Source: an uncultured Oscillospiraceae bacterium (GTDB taxonomy: Bacteria; Bacillota_A; Clostridia; Oscillospirales; Oscillospiraceae). From it: a DNA stretch of 24,282 nucleotides. Of this stretch, positions 14,684 to 21,945 are shown in pieces. Under the pieces are notes generated by a model. The model searched no databases. It worked only from the letters and a program-made list of their open reading frames with translations, and was not told the origin of the DNA. The position numbers and the translations under genes are program-made. Location: NCBI GenBank assembly GCA_944387755.1, contig CALXGC010000139.1:1-24282 (forward strand). Reading direction: 5' to 3'. Numbering within the stretch: the stretch's first letter is position 1; each line of letters opens with the position of its first letter.

Positions 14684-14730
14684 AAAACGCCGGAGCCGCC
14701 CGCCGTCTGGCGGAGGCTCCGGCGTTTTTT
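14684..14730. terminator. Bidirectional terminator between convergent genes
   Basis: AAAAACGCCGGAGCC and GGCTCCGGCGTTTTTT form a long stem with an internal GCCGCC/GGCGG part. The A-run on one side and T-run on the other serve the helicase operon on the plus strand and the flavin-reductase gene on the minus strand. Confidence 0.9.
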
Positions 14731-14734
14731 GCGG

Positions 14735-15295
14735 TTATTTCAGCTTGTTGCCGTCCTCAAAGGCGTTGCCGACCTTCTCGCCGAAGGCGTAGTAGTCGTG
14801 GTGGATGGGGTCGTAGGTAATGGGCTGCAATTTTTTCACGTCCACCAGGCCGTCCTCGCCCAGAATGCGCGCGTCGGCGCAGACGTTGACAATCTCGCCC
14901 ACCAGGCGGCAGGTCTCCGGATCATAGCTGATGAGGCGGCACTCCACCGCCAGGGGGAGCTCGTCGATGAGGGGAGCGTCCACCATTCCGGCGGGGGTTG
15001 TGTGGAAGCCGGCCTTCTCCAGCTTGTTGGGGACGGTGTTGCCGGAGGCGACGCCCACATAGTCGCAGGGCACGACCTGGTCCGCCGTGGCGACGCTGAC
15101 GGTGAAGGCCTTGCGGGCCTGGATGTTTTTGGTGGTCTTGTGTCCCGCGCTGATGCATACGGAGATCTCGTTGGCCTCGCTGATGCCGCCCCAGGCGGCG
15201 TTCATGGCGTTGGGGACGCCGTTTTCGTCATAGGCGGCCAGAATCAGCACCGGCTGGGGATAGATCCAGGTTTTTACCCCGAAATTTTTGCGCAT
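14735..15295 (-). CDS. Flavin reductase family protein (flavoredoxin-like)
   Basis: A 186-residue protein with the FMN-binding split-barrel fold of the flavin-reductase-like family: KTWIYPQPVLILAAYDENGVPNAMNAAWGGI at the N-terminus, then FTVSVATADQVVPCDYVG and NKLEKAGFHTTPA. The start is ATG with its complement at 15293-15295, since GGAGG (15304-15308 complement) sits eight bases upstream; a start 18 bases further out is possible but lacks a site. Such proteins bind FMN and pass electrons, or act as flavoredoxins in anaerobes. Cysteines are few, and the partner is unknown. It has its own minus-strand promoter and ends in the shared terminator. Confidence 0.88.
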   Translation of the reverse strand: MRKNFGVKTWIYPQPVLILAAYDENGVPNAMNAAWGGISEANEISVCISAGHKTTKNIQARKAFTVSVATADQVVPCDYVGVASGNTVPNKLEKAGFHTTPAGMVDAPLIDELPLAVECRLISYDPETCRLVGEIVNVCADARILGEDGLVDVKKLQPITYDPIHHDYYAFGEKVGNAFEDGNKLK

Positions 15296-15348
15296 AGTTT
15301 TTTCCTCCTGCATGATAAACTGGGCGGAAGCGTCCCGCTCTGTCCTCT

Positions 15349-15377
15349 ACTATACACGGGAAGCGGGCGGGAATCAA
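15349..15377 (-). promoter_or_regulatory. Promoter of the flavin-reductase gene
   Basis: On the minus strand TTGATT (15372-15377) and TATAGT (15349-15354) are 17 bases apart. The start codon is 54 bases further on. Confidence 0.68.
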
Positions 15378-15397
15378 CTGCAAATCCGGGAAAAGCT

Positions 15398-16411
15398 TCA
15401 GAGCAGGCGGACGGAGCGGAGAAAGAAAATCCAGAGGAACAGGGTCCCCATGCTCAAAGCGGAGGTCCAGACGACGTACTGCCGGGCCAGCTCGGCGTCG
15501 CCGCCCATCTCCTCCGCCATAACGGCGCTGGCCGCCGCCACCGGGGAGCCGTACAGCCCCACCAGGGCGCTGAGCACGGCGGGCGTCACCTCCAGCACCC
15601 CCAGCGCCTGGGCCAGAAAGGCCAGCCCAAAGCCCACCCCAGGGGCCAGGACCAGGCGCTGCACAATGCCCACGGTCAGCTCCCGCTTCAGATGGCTGGC
15701 GGCGCTGAAGTTGACCCGCGCGCCCAGCAGCACCAGAATCAGCGGCGGGGCCATATCGGCCAGGTCCTCCACCGCGGCATAGAAGAACGTGCAGTCCCTG
15801 GACAGGAGAAACACCGGCTCTCCCTGGGCGTCCAGGGGGATCATGGGCCGGATCACCAGACAGAGCAGCCCCAGGGCCTGTCCCAGAATCATGGGGTTTG
15901 TGGCAATGCTCTTCAAAATACCGCCGAAGCTGACCGCCCGGTCCGGGCGGTCGGAGTATACCGTCAGACATACCACCGCCATAATATTGTAGTAGATGAT
16001 GGCGGGGGCTTGAATGCTGGCGGAGACGGCGCCGCCCGCCGCCCCGCCCAGGGAGAAGGCCAGGGTGGTGCCGATGATGGCAAAGTTGCTCCGGAAGCTG
16101 TTTTGAATCATGATGCCCCGCCGGTTCCGCTGGGAGGTGAACAGCCGGGACTCAACCCAGCCCATCCCCGTCAGCACCGCCACGCTGACCAGAACCACGG
16201 CCATGGCGTTGAGGTGAATTTCCTCCAGCGACCCCAGGGAGTAGATGTTCCGGAACATCATGGCGAGGATGCCGAAGCGGAAGGTGAAGGCGTTCATCTT
16301 CTTCAGCGTGGCGTCGTCGAAAAAGCGCCTGTGCTTCAGCCACGCGCCCAGCAGCATCAGCAGCAGCATGGGCGTGACCGCGTTAAAGGCAAATAAAAAC
16401 GTGTCCCACAT
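15398..16411 (-). CDS. AEC family transporter (auxin efflux carrier-like permease)
   Basis: A 337-residue protein with about ten membrane segments, starting FAFNAVTPMLLLMLLGAWLKHRRF. Family features are the FRSNFAIIGTTLAF segment, MAPPLILVLLGARVNF and AVLSALVGLYGSPVAAASAVMAEEMGGD near the C-terminus, typical of AEC permeases (MdcF/YfdV group). They move organic acids or other small metabolites across the cytoplasmic membrane. The start is supported by GGGGAGAGGAG on the minus strand and by a consensus promoter. It lies upstream of, and in the same orientation as, the flavin-reductase gene with a separate promoter. The substrate cannot be inferred from the neighbourhood. Confidence 0.9.
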   Translation of the reverse strand: MWDTFLFAFNAVTPMLLLMLLGAWLKHRRFFDDATLKKMNAFTFRFGILAMMFRNIYSLGSLEEIHLNAMAVVLVSVAVLTGMGWVESRLFTSQRNRRGIMIQNSFRSNFAIIGTTLAFSLGGAAGGAVSASIQAPAIIYYNIMAVVCLTVYSDRPDRAVSFGGILKSIATNPMILGQALGLLCLVIRPMIPLDAQGEPVFLLSRDCTFFYAAVEDLADMAPPLILVLLGARVNFSAASHLKRELTVGIVQRLVLAPGVGFGLAFLAQALGVLEVTPAVLSALVGLYGSPVAAASAVMAEEMGGDAELARQYVVWTSALSMGTLFLWIFFLRSVRLL

Positions 16412-16446
16412 GCAGATCCGCTCCTCTCCCCATTTTTAACGCTTTT

Positions 16447-16475
16447 ATTATACCGCCCGGCGGAGAGGAGCACAA
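16447..16475 (-). promoter_or_regulatory. Promoter of the AEC transporter gene
   Basis: On the minus strand TTGTGC (16470-16475), a 17-base spacer and a perfect TATAAT (16447-16452). The start codon is 35 bases downstream. Confidence 0.75.
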
Positions 16476-16509
16476 CGGTTTTCCGGGTGAAAAAATTTTG
16501 CTTAGGGGG

Positions 16510-16574
16510 TTGACAAGGGCGGAAGAAGAGCGTATGATGAAGATACAGTTAAAAGATTATTTAATTGTTGATTA
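16510..16574 (+). promoter_or_regulatory. Promoter and AT-rich dyads of the metal operon
   Basis: TTGACA (16510-16515), 17 bases, TATGAT (16533-16538). Two small dyads lie just after it: TTAAA/TTTAA arms (16549-16564) and TAAT/ATTA arms (16562-16574). The patch is clearly AT-rich in a GC-rich genome and sits where an ArsR/SmtB or CopY-type metal repressor would bind; no such regulator gene is in the window. Confidence 0.65.
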
Positions 16575-16608
16575 GAAATACGGGTTTGGAATGAAAGGAG
16601 CGTTTTTG

Positions 16609-16827
16609 ATGAAAAAGACCTACAAAATCGACGTGGACTGCGCCAACTGCGCCAACAAGATGGAGGAGGCCGCCCGGAAGACCCAGGGCGTCCAGTCCGC
16701 GGCGGTGAATTTCATGACGCTGAAGATGAGCGTGGAATTTGCCGAGGGGTGGGACCCCAGGGCCGTGATGGAGCAGGTCCGGAAGAACTGCAAAAAGGTG
16801 GAGTCCGACTGCGAGATTTTCCTCTGA
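16609..16827 (+). CDS. Free-standing heavy-metal-associated (HMA) domain protein
   Basis: A 72-residue single HMA domain. The metal site is CANC in VDCANCANKMEEAARKT (residues 11-14), matching the CxxC of copper and zinc chaperones; the beta-alpha-beta-beta-alpha-beta pattern follows (VQSAAVNFMTLKMSVEF). ATG 16609 is chosen since AAAGGAG (16594-16600) is eight bases upstream; ATG 16591 has no site. It likely delivers metal to, or serves as the detached N-terminal domain of, the P-type ATPase encoded 66 bases downstream, which lacks an HMA domain. Zn2+, Cd2+ or Pb2+ are more likely than Cu+ because the partner resembles ZntA/CadA. Confidence 0.87.
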   Translation: MKKTYKIDVDCANCANKMEEAARKTQGVQSAAVNFMTLKMSVEFAEGWDPRAVMEQVRKNCKKVESDCEIFL

Positions 16828-16836
16828 GCAAGGGAG

Positions 16837-16858
16837 GCGCCCCGATGCGGGCGCTTTT
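16837..16858 (+). terminator. Intra-operon hairpin with short T-run
   Basis: GCGCCC (16837-16842) pairs with GGGCGC (16849-16854), followed by TTTT. It sits between the HMA and ATPase genes and may attenuate ATPase expression relative to the HMA protein. Confidence 0.5.
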
Positions 16859-16893
16859 CCATCTGAAAATAACAACAGATTGGAGAGCTTGTG

Positions 16894-18780
16894 ATGAACA
16901 AGAAGCAGAAGAAAATGCTGGCCAGAATTCTGATTTCGGCGGGCTTGCTGGCGGTTCTGAGCGCTGTGCCGGCGGAGGGCTGGCCGCGCTTTCTGTGCTA
17001 TATGGCGGTGTATCTGCTCATCGGCTATGACATCCTGCTGAAGGCGCTGCGCGGAATCCGGAACGGACAGGTGTTTGACGAGTGCTTCCTGATGGCGGTG
17101 GCCACAGTGGGCGCCGTCGCTCTGGCCCTGTACGAGGGCAGCGGAGATTACACGGAGGCCATCGCCGTTATGCTCTTCTACCAGGTGGGCGAGTGGTTCC
17201 AGTCCTATGCCGTGGGCAAGAGCCGCCGCAACATCAGCGACCTGATGGACATCCGCCCCGATTACGCCAACATCGAGGCGGACGGAAAGCTGGAGCAGGC
17301 GGACCCGGACGAGGTGGCGGTGGGGACGGTGATTGTGGTTCAGCCGGGCGAGAAGGTCCCCATCGACGGCACGGTAGTCCAGGGGGAGTCCACGCTGAAC
17401 ACCGCCGCCCTCACCGGCGAGTCCCTGCCCCGCGAGGTCAGAGCCGGCGACGAGATTATCTCCGGCTGCATCAACATGACGGGGGTGCTCCGCGTCCGGA
17501 CCACCAGGGAGTTCGGAGAATCCACCGTCTCCAAAATTTTGGACCTGGTGGAGAACGCCTCCTCCCGGAAGTCCAGGTCGGAGGACTTTATCTCCCGCTT
17601 TGCCAGAGTATATACCCCGGCGGTGTGCTATGCCGCCTTGGCGCTGGCCGTGCTGCCTCCCCTGGTGCGGATGTTCGCCCTGGACCTGGACGCCGGGTGG
17701 GAGACCTGGATCTACCGGGCCCTGACCTTCCTGGTGGCGAGCTGTCCCTGCGCCCTGGTGATCTCCATTCCGCTGTCCTTCTTCGCGGGCATCGGCGGGG
17801 CCAGCAAGGCCGGCGTGCTGGTGAAGGGCTCCAACTATCTGGAAATTCTGTCCCAGACAAAAATTGTGGTCTTTGACAAGACCGGCACCCTGACCCAGGG
17901 GGTGTTCGAGGTCAACGCCATCCACCACAGCGCGATGGAGGAGCACAAGCTGGTGGAGTACGCCGCTCTGGCGGAGAGCGCCTCCAGCCACCCCATCAGC
18001 AAGAGCCTGCAGCGGGCCTATGGGAAGGAGATCGACCGCAGCCGGGTGACGGACGTCCAGGAGCTCAGCGGGAACGGCGTCATCGCCACGGTGGACGGCC
18101 GGCAGGTGGCCGCCGGAAACGGCAGGCTTATGGAGCACCTGGGCGTGGCCTATATCCCCTGCCGCAGCGCGGGGACGATTATCCACATGGCCGTCGACGG
18201 CAGCTACGCCGGGCATATTGTCATCTCCGACATGGTAAAGCCCAGCGCCAAACAGGCCATCCAGGCCCTGAGGGCGGCGGGCGTTCGAAAGACCGTCATG
18301 CTCACCGGCGACGCCAGGAAAGCGGCGGAGCAGGCGGCGTCTGCTCTGGGGCTGGACGAGGTCTACAGCGAGCTGCTCCCCGCCGGGAAGGTGGAGAAGG
18401 TGGAGGAGCTTTTGAGAGACAAGCCGGAGAAGGCGAAGCTGGCCTTTGTGGGAGACGGCATCAACGACGCGCCGGTGCTCGGCCGGGCGGACATCGGCAT
18501 CGCCATGGGCGCGATGGGCTCCGACGCCGCCATTGAGGCCGCCGACGTAGTGCTGATGAACGACGACCCCATGCAGATTGCCAAGGCGATTCGGATCAGC
18601 CGCAAGTGTCTGGGCATCGTCTATCAGAACATTGTCGTGGCCATCGGCGTAAAGCTGGCCTGCCTGGCCCTGGTAGCCCTGGGCTTCGCCGGCATGTGGC
18701 TGGCGGTGTTCGCCGATGTGGGCGTTATGATTCTCGCCGTCCTCAACGCCATCCGGGCCCTGTTTGTCAAAAATCTGTAA
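16894..18780 (+). CDS. P1B-type heavy-metal translocating ATPase (ZntA/CadA-like)
   Basis: A 628-residue membrane pump. Visible motifs are the actuator GES (AALTGESLPRE), the metal-binding membrane motif CPC in VASCPCALVISIP, the phosphorylation site DKTGTLTQG, the HP dipeptide in SASSHPISKS, and the hinge GDGINDAPVLGRADIGIAMG. The CPC with ZntA/CadA-like flanks points to Zn2+/Cd2+/Pb2+ export, although the metal is not proven. It lacks the usual N-terminal HMA domain, which is encoded just upstream as a separate gene. ATG 16894 has GGAG at eight bases; a GTG three bases earlier is an alternative. The gene converges on a ZIP importer. Confidence 0.93.
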   Translation: MNKKQKKMLARILISAGLLAVLSAVPAEGWPRFLCYMAVYLLIGYDILLKALRGIRNGQVFDECFLMAVATVGAVALALYEGSGDYTEAIAVMLFYQVGEWFQSYAVGKSRRNISDLMDIRPDYANIEADGKLEQADPDEVAVGTVIVVQPGEKVPIDGTVVQGESTLNTAALTGESLPREVRAGDEIISGCINMTGVLRVRTTREFGESTVSKILDLVENASSRKSRSEDFISRFARVYTPAVCYAALALAVLPPLVRMFALDLDAGWETWIYRALTFLVASCPCALVISIPLSFFAGIGGASKAGVLVKGSNYLEILSQTKIVVFDKTGTLTQGVFEVNAIHHSAMEEHKLVEYAALAESASSHPISKSLQRAYGKEIDRSRVTDVQELSGNGVIATVDGRQVAAGNGRLMEHLGVAYIPCRSAGTIIHMAVDGSYAGHIVISDMVKPSAKQAIQALRAAGVRKTVMLTGDARKAAEQAASALGLDEVYSELLPAGKVEKVEELLRDKPEKAKLAFVGDGINDAPVLGRADIGIAMGAMGSDAAIEAADVVLMNDDPMQIAKAIRISRKCLGIVYQNIVVAIGVKLACLALVALGFAGMWLAVFADVGVMILAVLNAIRALFVKNL

Positions 18781-18787
18781 CGCCAAC

Positions 18788-18827
18788 GCCAAGACGGCGC
18801 AGCTTTTTTCAGCTGCGCCGTCTTGGC
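18788..18827. terminator. Hairpin between convergent ATPase and ZIP genes
   Basis: A perfect 17-bp stem with arms at 18788-18804 (starting GCCAAGACGGCG) and 18811-18827 and a TTTTTC loop. No T-run follows on either strand, but its place between convergent genes suggests it ends both transcripts. Confidence 0.65.
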
Positions 18828-18829
18828 CG

Positions 18830-19609
18830 TCATCCCAGAGCCACGTCCAGAATCATCATAAGAAGAAACCCGGCCATAACGCCGAAGGTCCCCCCGCGGC
18901 TGGGGCGGAGATTGGCCTCCGGAATCAGCTCCTCCACCACGACGTAGAGCATAGCCCCCGCCGCGAAGGAGAGCAGCCAGGGCATGAGGGGCTGGACGCC
19001 GCCGGCGGCCAGGACGGTGAGCAGGGCGGCGGCGGGCTCCACCGCCCCGGAGGCGGCGCCCAGCAGAAAGGCGGTTTTCCGGCGCATCCCCGCCTGCCGG
19101 AGCGGGAGGGAGATGGCGGCGCCCTCCGGGAAGTTTTGTATTCCGATGCCCAGGGCCAGAGCCGCCGCCGCCGGAAGAAGGGCGGAGCCGGTCTGGGCCG
19201 CCAGAGCAAAGGAGATCCCCACGGCCATTCCCTCCGGGATGTTGTGCAGGGCGATGGCCAGCACCAAAAGGGCGCCGGAGCGGACCCTCCCCCCGCCGGA
19301 GCGGAAGAGGGCGGGGGTCAGGCGGGGGAGCAGGGCGTTCACCGCCGTAAAAAAGAGAACGCCGAGGGCGCAGCCGCCTGCGGCCGGAAGCCAGCCGGGA
19401 CCGCCGGCGGCCTCCGCGGCCTCAATGGCCGGAATCAGAAGAGACCACATGCTGGCGGCAATCATGACCCCGGCGGCAAAGCCCAGAAGCAGCCGGTACA
19501 GGTGGGGATTGACCCGGTTTTGAAACAGAAAAACTGCGGCCGCGCCCAGGGCGGTCATGAAAAAGGTGAAGCCGGAGCCGCCCGCGGCCCAGATAAGGGC
19601 ATGTGCCAA
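18830..19609 (-). CDS. ZIP family metal transporter (GufA/ZupT-like)
   Basis: A 259-residue protein with about eight membrane segments. Both ZIP metal-binding helices are clear: HNIPEGMAVG (helix IV) and QNFPEGAAIS (helix V), the second with Gln in place of His, as in GufA-type bacterial ZIPs. A weakly conserved loop between helices III and IV contains few His residues. ZIP proteins move Zn2+ or other divalent ions into the cytoplasm, or out of it in some GufA members. AAAGGAA precedes the start on the minus strand. Convergent placement with the zinc/cadmium-type exporter suggests a local metal-homeostasis cluster; the metal is inferred. Confidence 0.9.
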   Translation of the reverse strand: MAHALIWAAGGSGFTFFMTALGAAAVFLFQNRVNPHLYRLLLGFAAGVMIAASMWSLLIPAIEAAEAAGGPGWLPAAGGCALGVLFFTAVNALLPRLTPALFRSGGGRVRSGALLVLAIALHNIPEGMAVGISFALAAQTGSALLPAAAALALGIGIQNFPEGAAISLPLRQAGMRRKTAFLLGAASGAVEPAAALLTVLAAGGVQPLMPWLLSFAAGAMLYVVVEELIPEANLRPSRGGTFGVMAGFLLMMILDVALG

Positions 19610-19712
19610 GACAATATTCCTTTCCCGGCGGGGGCCGGCAGGCTCTCCGCCGCTGTGATGGGGATGCGCTGTCTCAGACTATGCGGGGACGGGAGAGGCG
19701 GTTCCCGCGCAA

Positions 19713-19728
19713 TGTAAAAAATTTTACA
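19713..19728. promoter_or_regulatory. Perfect TGTAAAA-N2-TTTTACA dyad between ZIP and pyrH
   Basis: Seven-base arms with a two-base spacer lie in the divergent intergenic space. This may be an operator for the ZIP gene or for pyrH; I cannot assign the regulator. AT-rich boxes (TATATT, TAAAAT at 19755-19765) downstream may be the pyrH -10 region, but no good -35 box matches. Confidence 0.5.
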
Positions 19729-19806
19729 AGAAGCACTAGGCAAACCGGGAGAATTATATTAAAATAGAAAAGAACCTTTTTCAGATACCGCACAAGGAGG
19801 GTTTCC

Positions 19807-20523
19807 ATGGAGAATCCAAAGTATAAACGCGTGCTGCTGAAAATCAGCGGCGAGGCCCTGGCCGGCGAGGCCTCCAGAGGACTGGACTTCAACGTCATCG
19901 GCAGAGTGTGCGACGTGGTCAAGCGCTGTGTGGAGCTGGGCGTCCAGGTGGGCATTGTAGTGGGCGGCGGCAACTTCTGGCGCGGCCTGAAGGACGGCGG
20001 AGACCGGATGGTCCGCGTCCGGGCCGACCACATGGGAATGCTGGCCACCGCCATCAACGCCCTGGCTGTGGCCGACGTGCTGGAGCAGAAGGGCGTGGAG
20101 GTCCGGGTGCAGACCGCCATTGAGATGCGCTCTGTGGCGGAGCCCTATATCCGCTCCCGCGCCATCCGCCACCTGGAGAAGGGCCGGGTGGTGATCTTCG
20201 GCTGCGGCACCGGCAACCCCTTCTTCTCCACCGACACGGCGGCGGTGCTCCGGGCGGCGGAGATTGACGCGGACGTCATCCTGCTGGCCAAAAATATCGA
20301 CGGCGTCTATTCCGCCGACCCCAGAAAGGTCCCCGACGCGGTGAAGTACGACTCCATTACCTACTCCGACGTGCTGGCCCAGCGCCTTCAGGTGATGGAC
20401 TCCACCGCCACGTCCCTGTCCATGGACAATAAGATCCCTGTGCTTCTCTTTGCCCTGAAGGACCCGGAGAACATCCTCCGGGCGGTGATGGGAGAGAAAA
20501 TCGGAACCATCGTCCAGGGCTGA
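19807..20523 (+). CDS. pyrH: UMP kinase
   Basis: A 238-residue amino-acid-kinase-fold enzyme that phosphorylates UMP to UDP with ATP in the cytoplasm. Typical parts are [15 protein letters not shown] at the N-terminus, [27 protein letters not shown], and [22 protein letters not shown] in the middle, then [15 protein letters not shown]. Length is standard for bacterial PyrH. AAGGAGGG lies seven bases before ATG 19807. It is the first gene of the classical pyrH-frr-uppS-cdsA-dxr order; the usual rpsB-tsf genes are not next to it here, the divergent ZIP gene standing in their place. Bacterial UMP kinases are hexamers inhibited by UTP and activated by GTP. Confidence 0.97.
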   Translation: MENPKYKRVLLKISGEALAGEASRGLDFNVIGRVCDVVKRCVELGVQVGIVVGGGNFWRGLKDGGDRMVRVRADHMGMLATAINALAVADVLEQKGVEVRVQTAIEMRSVAEPYIRSRAIRHLEKGRVVIFGCGTGNPFFSTDTAAVLRAAEIDADVILLAKNIDGVYSADPRKVPDAVKYDSITYSDVLAQRLQVMDSTATSLSMDNKIPVLLFALKDPENILRAVMGEKIGTIVQG

Positions 20524-20566
20524 GCCCGGACATGGGTGTGAACAAAACAGAAAGGAAGATCAGACC

Positions 20567-21121
20567 ATGAGTCCAGAGACAAAAGTCTACGATCAGAAAA
20601 TGATGAAGACCATCGAGGTCGTCAAGGCCAACTTCGCCGCCGTCCGGGCCGGCCGGGCCAACGCCGGCGTGCTGGACCGCATCACGGTGGAGTACTACGG
20701 CACGGCCACCCCCCTCAACCAGGTGGCCGCCATCTCCTCCCCGGACCCCCGCACCCTGATGATTCAGCCCTGGGACGCCTCTCTGCTCAAGGCCATTGAG
20801 AAGGCCATCCAGACCTCCGACCTGGGAATCAACCCCCAGAACGACGGCAAGGTCATCCGTCTGGGCTTCCCCCAGCTCACCGAGGAGCGCCGCAAGGACC
20901 TGACCAAGCAGGTCCGCAAATACGGCGAGGAGGGCAAGGTGGCCCTGCGGAATATCCGCCGGGACGCCATGGAGGATTTCAAGAAAAAGAAGAAGGCCTC
21001 CGAGCTCACAGAGGACGACCTGAAGCAGCTTGAGAAGGAGCTCCAGGACCTCACCGACAAGCGCTGCAAGGACATCGACGAGCTGACCAACAAGAAGGAA
21101 CAGGAACTGATGGCAGTCTGA
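20567..21121 (+). CDS. frr: Ribosome recycling factor
   Basis: A 184-residue protein of normal family length. VRAGRANAGVLDRITVEYYG, TPLNQVAAISSPDPRTLMIQPWD and the Lys-rich helical region GFPQLTEERRKDLTKQVRKYGEEGKVALRNIRRDA are hallmark RRF sequences. It splits post-termination ribosomes with EF-G and is essential. AGGAAGATCAG precedes ATG 20567. It starts 43 bases after pyrH with no terminator between, so the two genes are cotranscribed. Confidence 0.97.
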   Translation: MSPETKVYDQKMMKTIEVVKANFAAVRAGRANAGVLDRITVEYYGTATPLNQVAAISSPDPRTLMIQPWDASLLKAIEKAIQTSDLGINPQNDGKVIRLGFPQLTEERRKDLTKQVRKYGEEGKVALRNIRRDAMEDFKKKKKASELTEDDLKQLEKELQDLTDKRCKDIDELTNKKEQELMAV

Positions 21122-21128
21122 TAGAGGA

Positions 21129-21164
21129 GCGAAAGCCGCCGGGGGGATTCCCTCCAGCGGCTTT
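21129..21164 (+). other. Hairpin in the frr-uppS spacer
   Basis: GCGAAAGCCGC-type left arm pairs with GCGGCTTTC on the right across a G-rich loop, in the 78-base gap between frr and uppS. No T-run follows, so read-through to uppS is expected; it may tune or process the mRNA. Confidence 0.5.
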
Positions 21165-21199
21165 CCCCCAGCATTCCAAAAGAGTAAGGATGTGGCGCA

Positions 21200-21943
21200 A
21201 TGCCCCTGTTTAAAGCCAAGGAGCGGGAAGCTCAGGTGGATTTCGGCCGCCTGCCCCGGCACATTGCCATTATTATGGACGGAAACGGCCGCTGGGCGCG
21301 GAAGCGGGGGCTGCCCCGCACGGCGGGACATGCGGCGGGGGCGGAGAATTTCCGCACCATCGCCACCTACTGCAAGGACATCGGCCTGGAGTATCTCACC
21401 GTCTACGCCTTCTCCACTGAAAACTGGAAGCGCCCGGCGGAGGAGGTGGGGGCCATTATGGGCCTTTTGAAGAAGTACCTCCTGGAGGCCATCGGCCGCA
21501 TGGAGCGGGACAGGGTGAAGATGGAGTTTTTTGGGGACCTGTCCCCTCTGACCCCCGAACTGCGGCAGCTGTGTCAGCGCACGCGGGAGATCTCCCGGCA
21601 CTATGACGGCTGCCAGGTGAACGTCTGCCTGAACTACGGCGGCCGGGACGAGATTTTACAGGCGGCCAGGGCCTATGCCCAGGACTGCCTGGAGGGGAAG
21701 AGCGACCCCAACCACCTGACGGCGGGGCAGTTCTCCGGCTATCTGTTCTCCAGGGGCGTGCCCGACCCGGACCTGGTCATCCGCCCCAGCGGAGAGCTGC
21801 GCCTGTCCAACTTCCTGCTGTGGCAGTCCGCCTACGCGGAGTTTTACTTTACCGACGTGCTGTGGCCCGACTTTTCCAAGGAGGAGCTGCACCGGGCGAT
21901 TGCGGCCTATCAGAGCCGCTCCCGCCGGTTTGGAGGGATTTGA
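21200..21943 (+). CDS. uppS: Isoprenyl transferase (undecaprenyl diphosphate synthase)
   Basis: A 247-residue cis-prenyltransferase. The catalytic HIAIIMDGNGRWA (with the essential Asp) is near residue 20, followed by HAAGAENFR, then AFSTENWKRP, and the C-terminal PDLVIRPSGELRLSNFLLWQSAYAEF with the basic diphosphate-binding residues. It elongates farnesyl diphosphate to undecaprenyl diphosphate, the lipid carrier for peptidoglycan and other wall polymers. AAGGA (21186-21190) is nine bases before ATG 21200. The stop is followed two bases later by the cdsA start, so the genes are translationally coupled. Confidence 0.96.
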   Translation: MPLFKAKEREAQVDFGRLPRHIAIIMDGNGRWARKRGLPRTAGHAAGAENFRTIATYCKDIGLEYLTVYAFSTENWKRPAEEVGAIMGLLKKYLLEAIGRMERDRVKMEFFGDLSPLTPELRQLCQRTREISRHYDGCQVNVCLNYGGRDEILQAARAYAQDCLEGKSDPNHLTAGQFSGYLFSRGVPDPDLVIRPSGELRLSNFLLWQSAYAEFYFTDVLWPDFSKEELHRAIAAYQSRSRRFGGI

Positions 21944-21945
21944 TT

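Noticed and set aside
14519..16396. 625-codon plus-strand frame across the flavin reductase and AEC genes
   Set aside because: Low-complexity product that reads through a terminator; the minus-strand products are recognisable families.
16561..18792. 743-codon minus-strand frame opposite the P-type ATPase
   Set aside because: Shadow of a gene whose plus-strand product has all P-type ATPase motifs.
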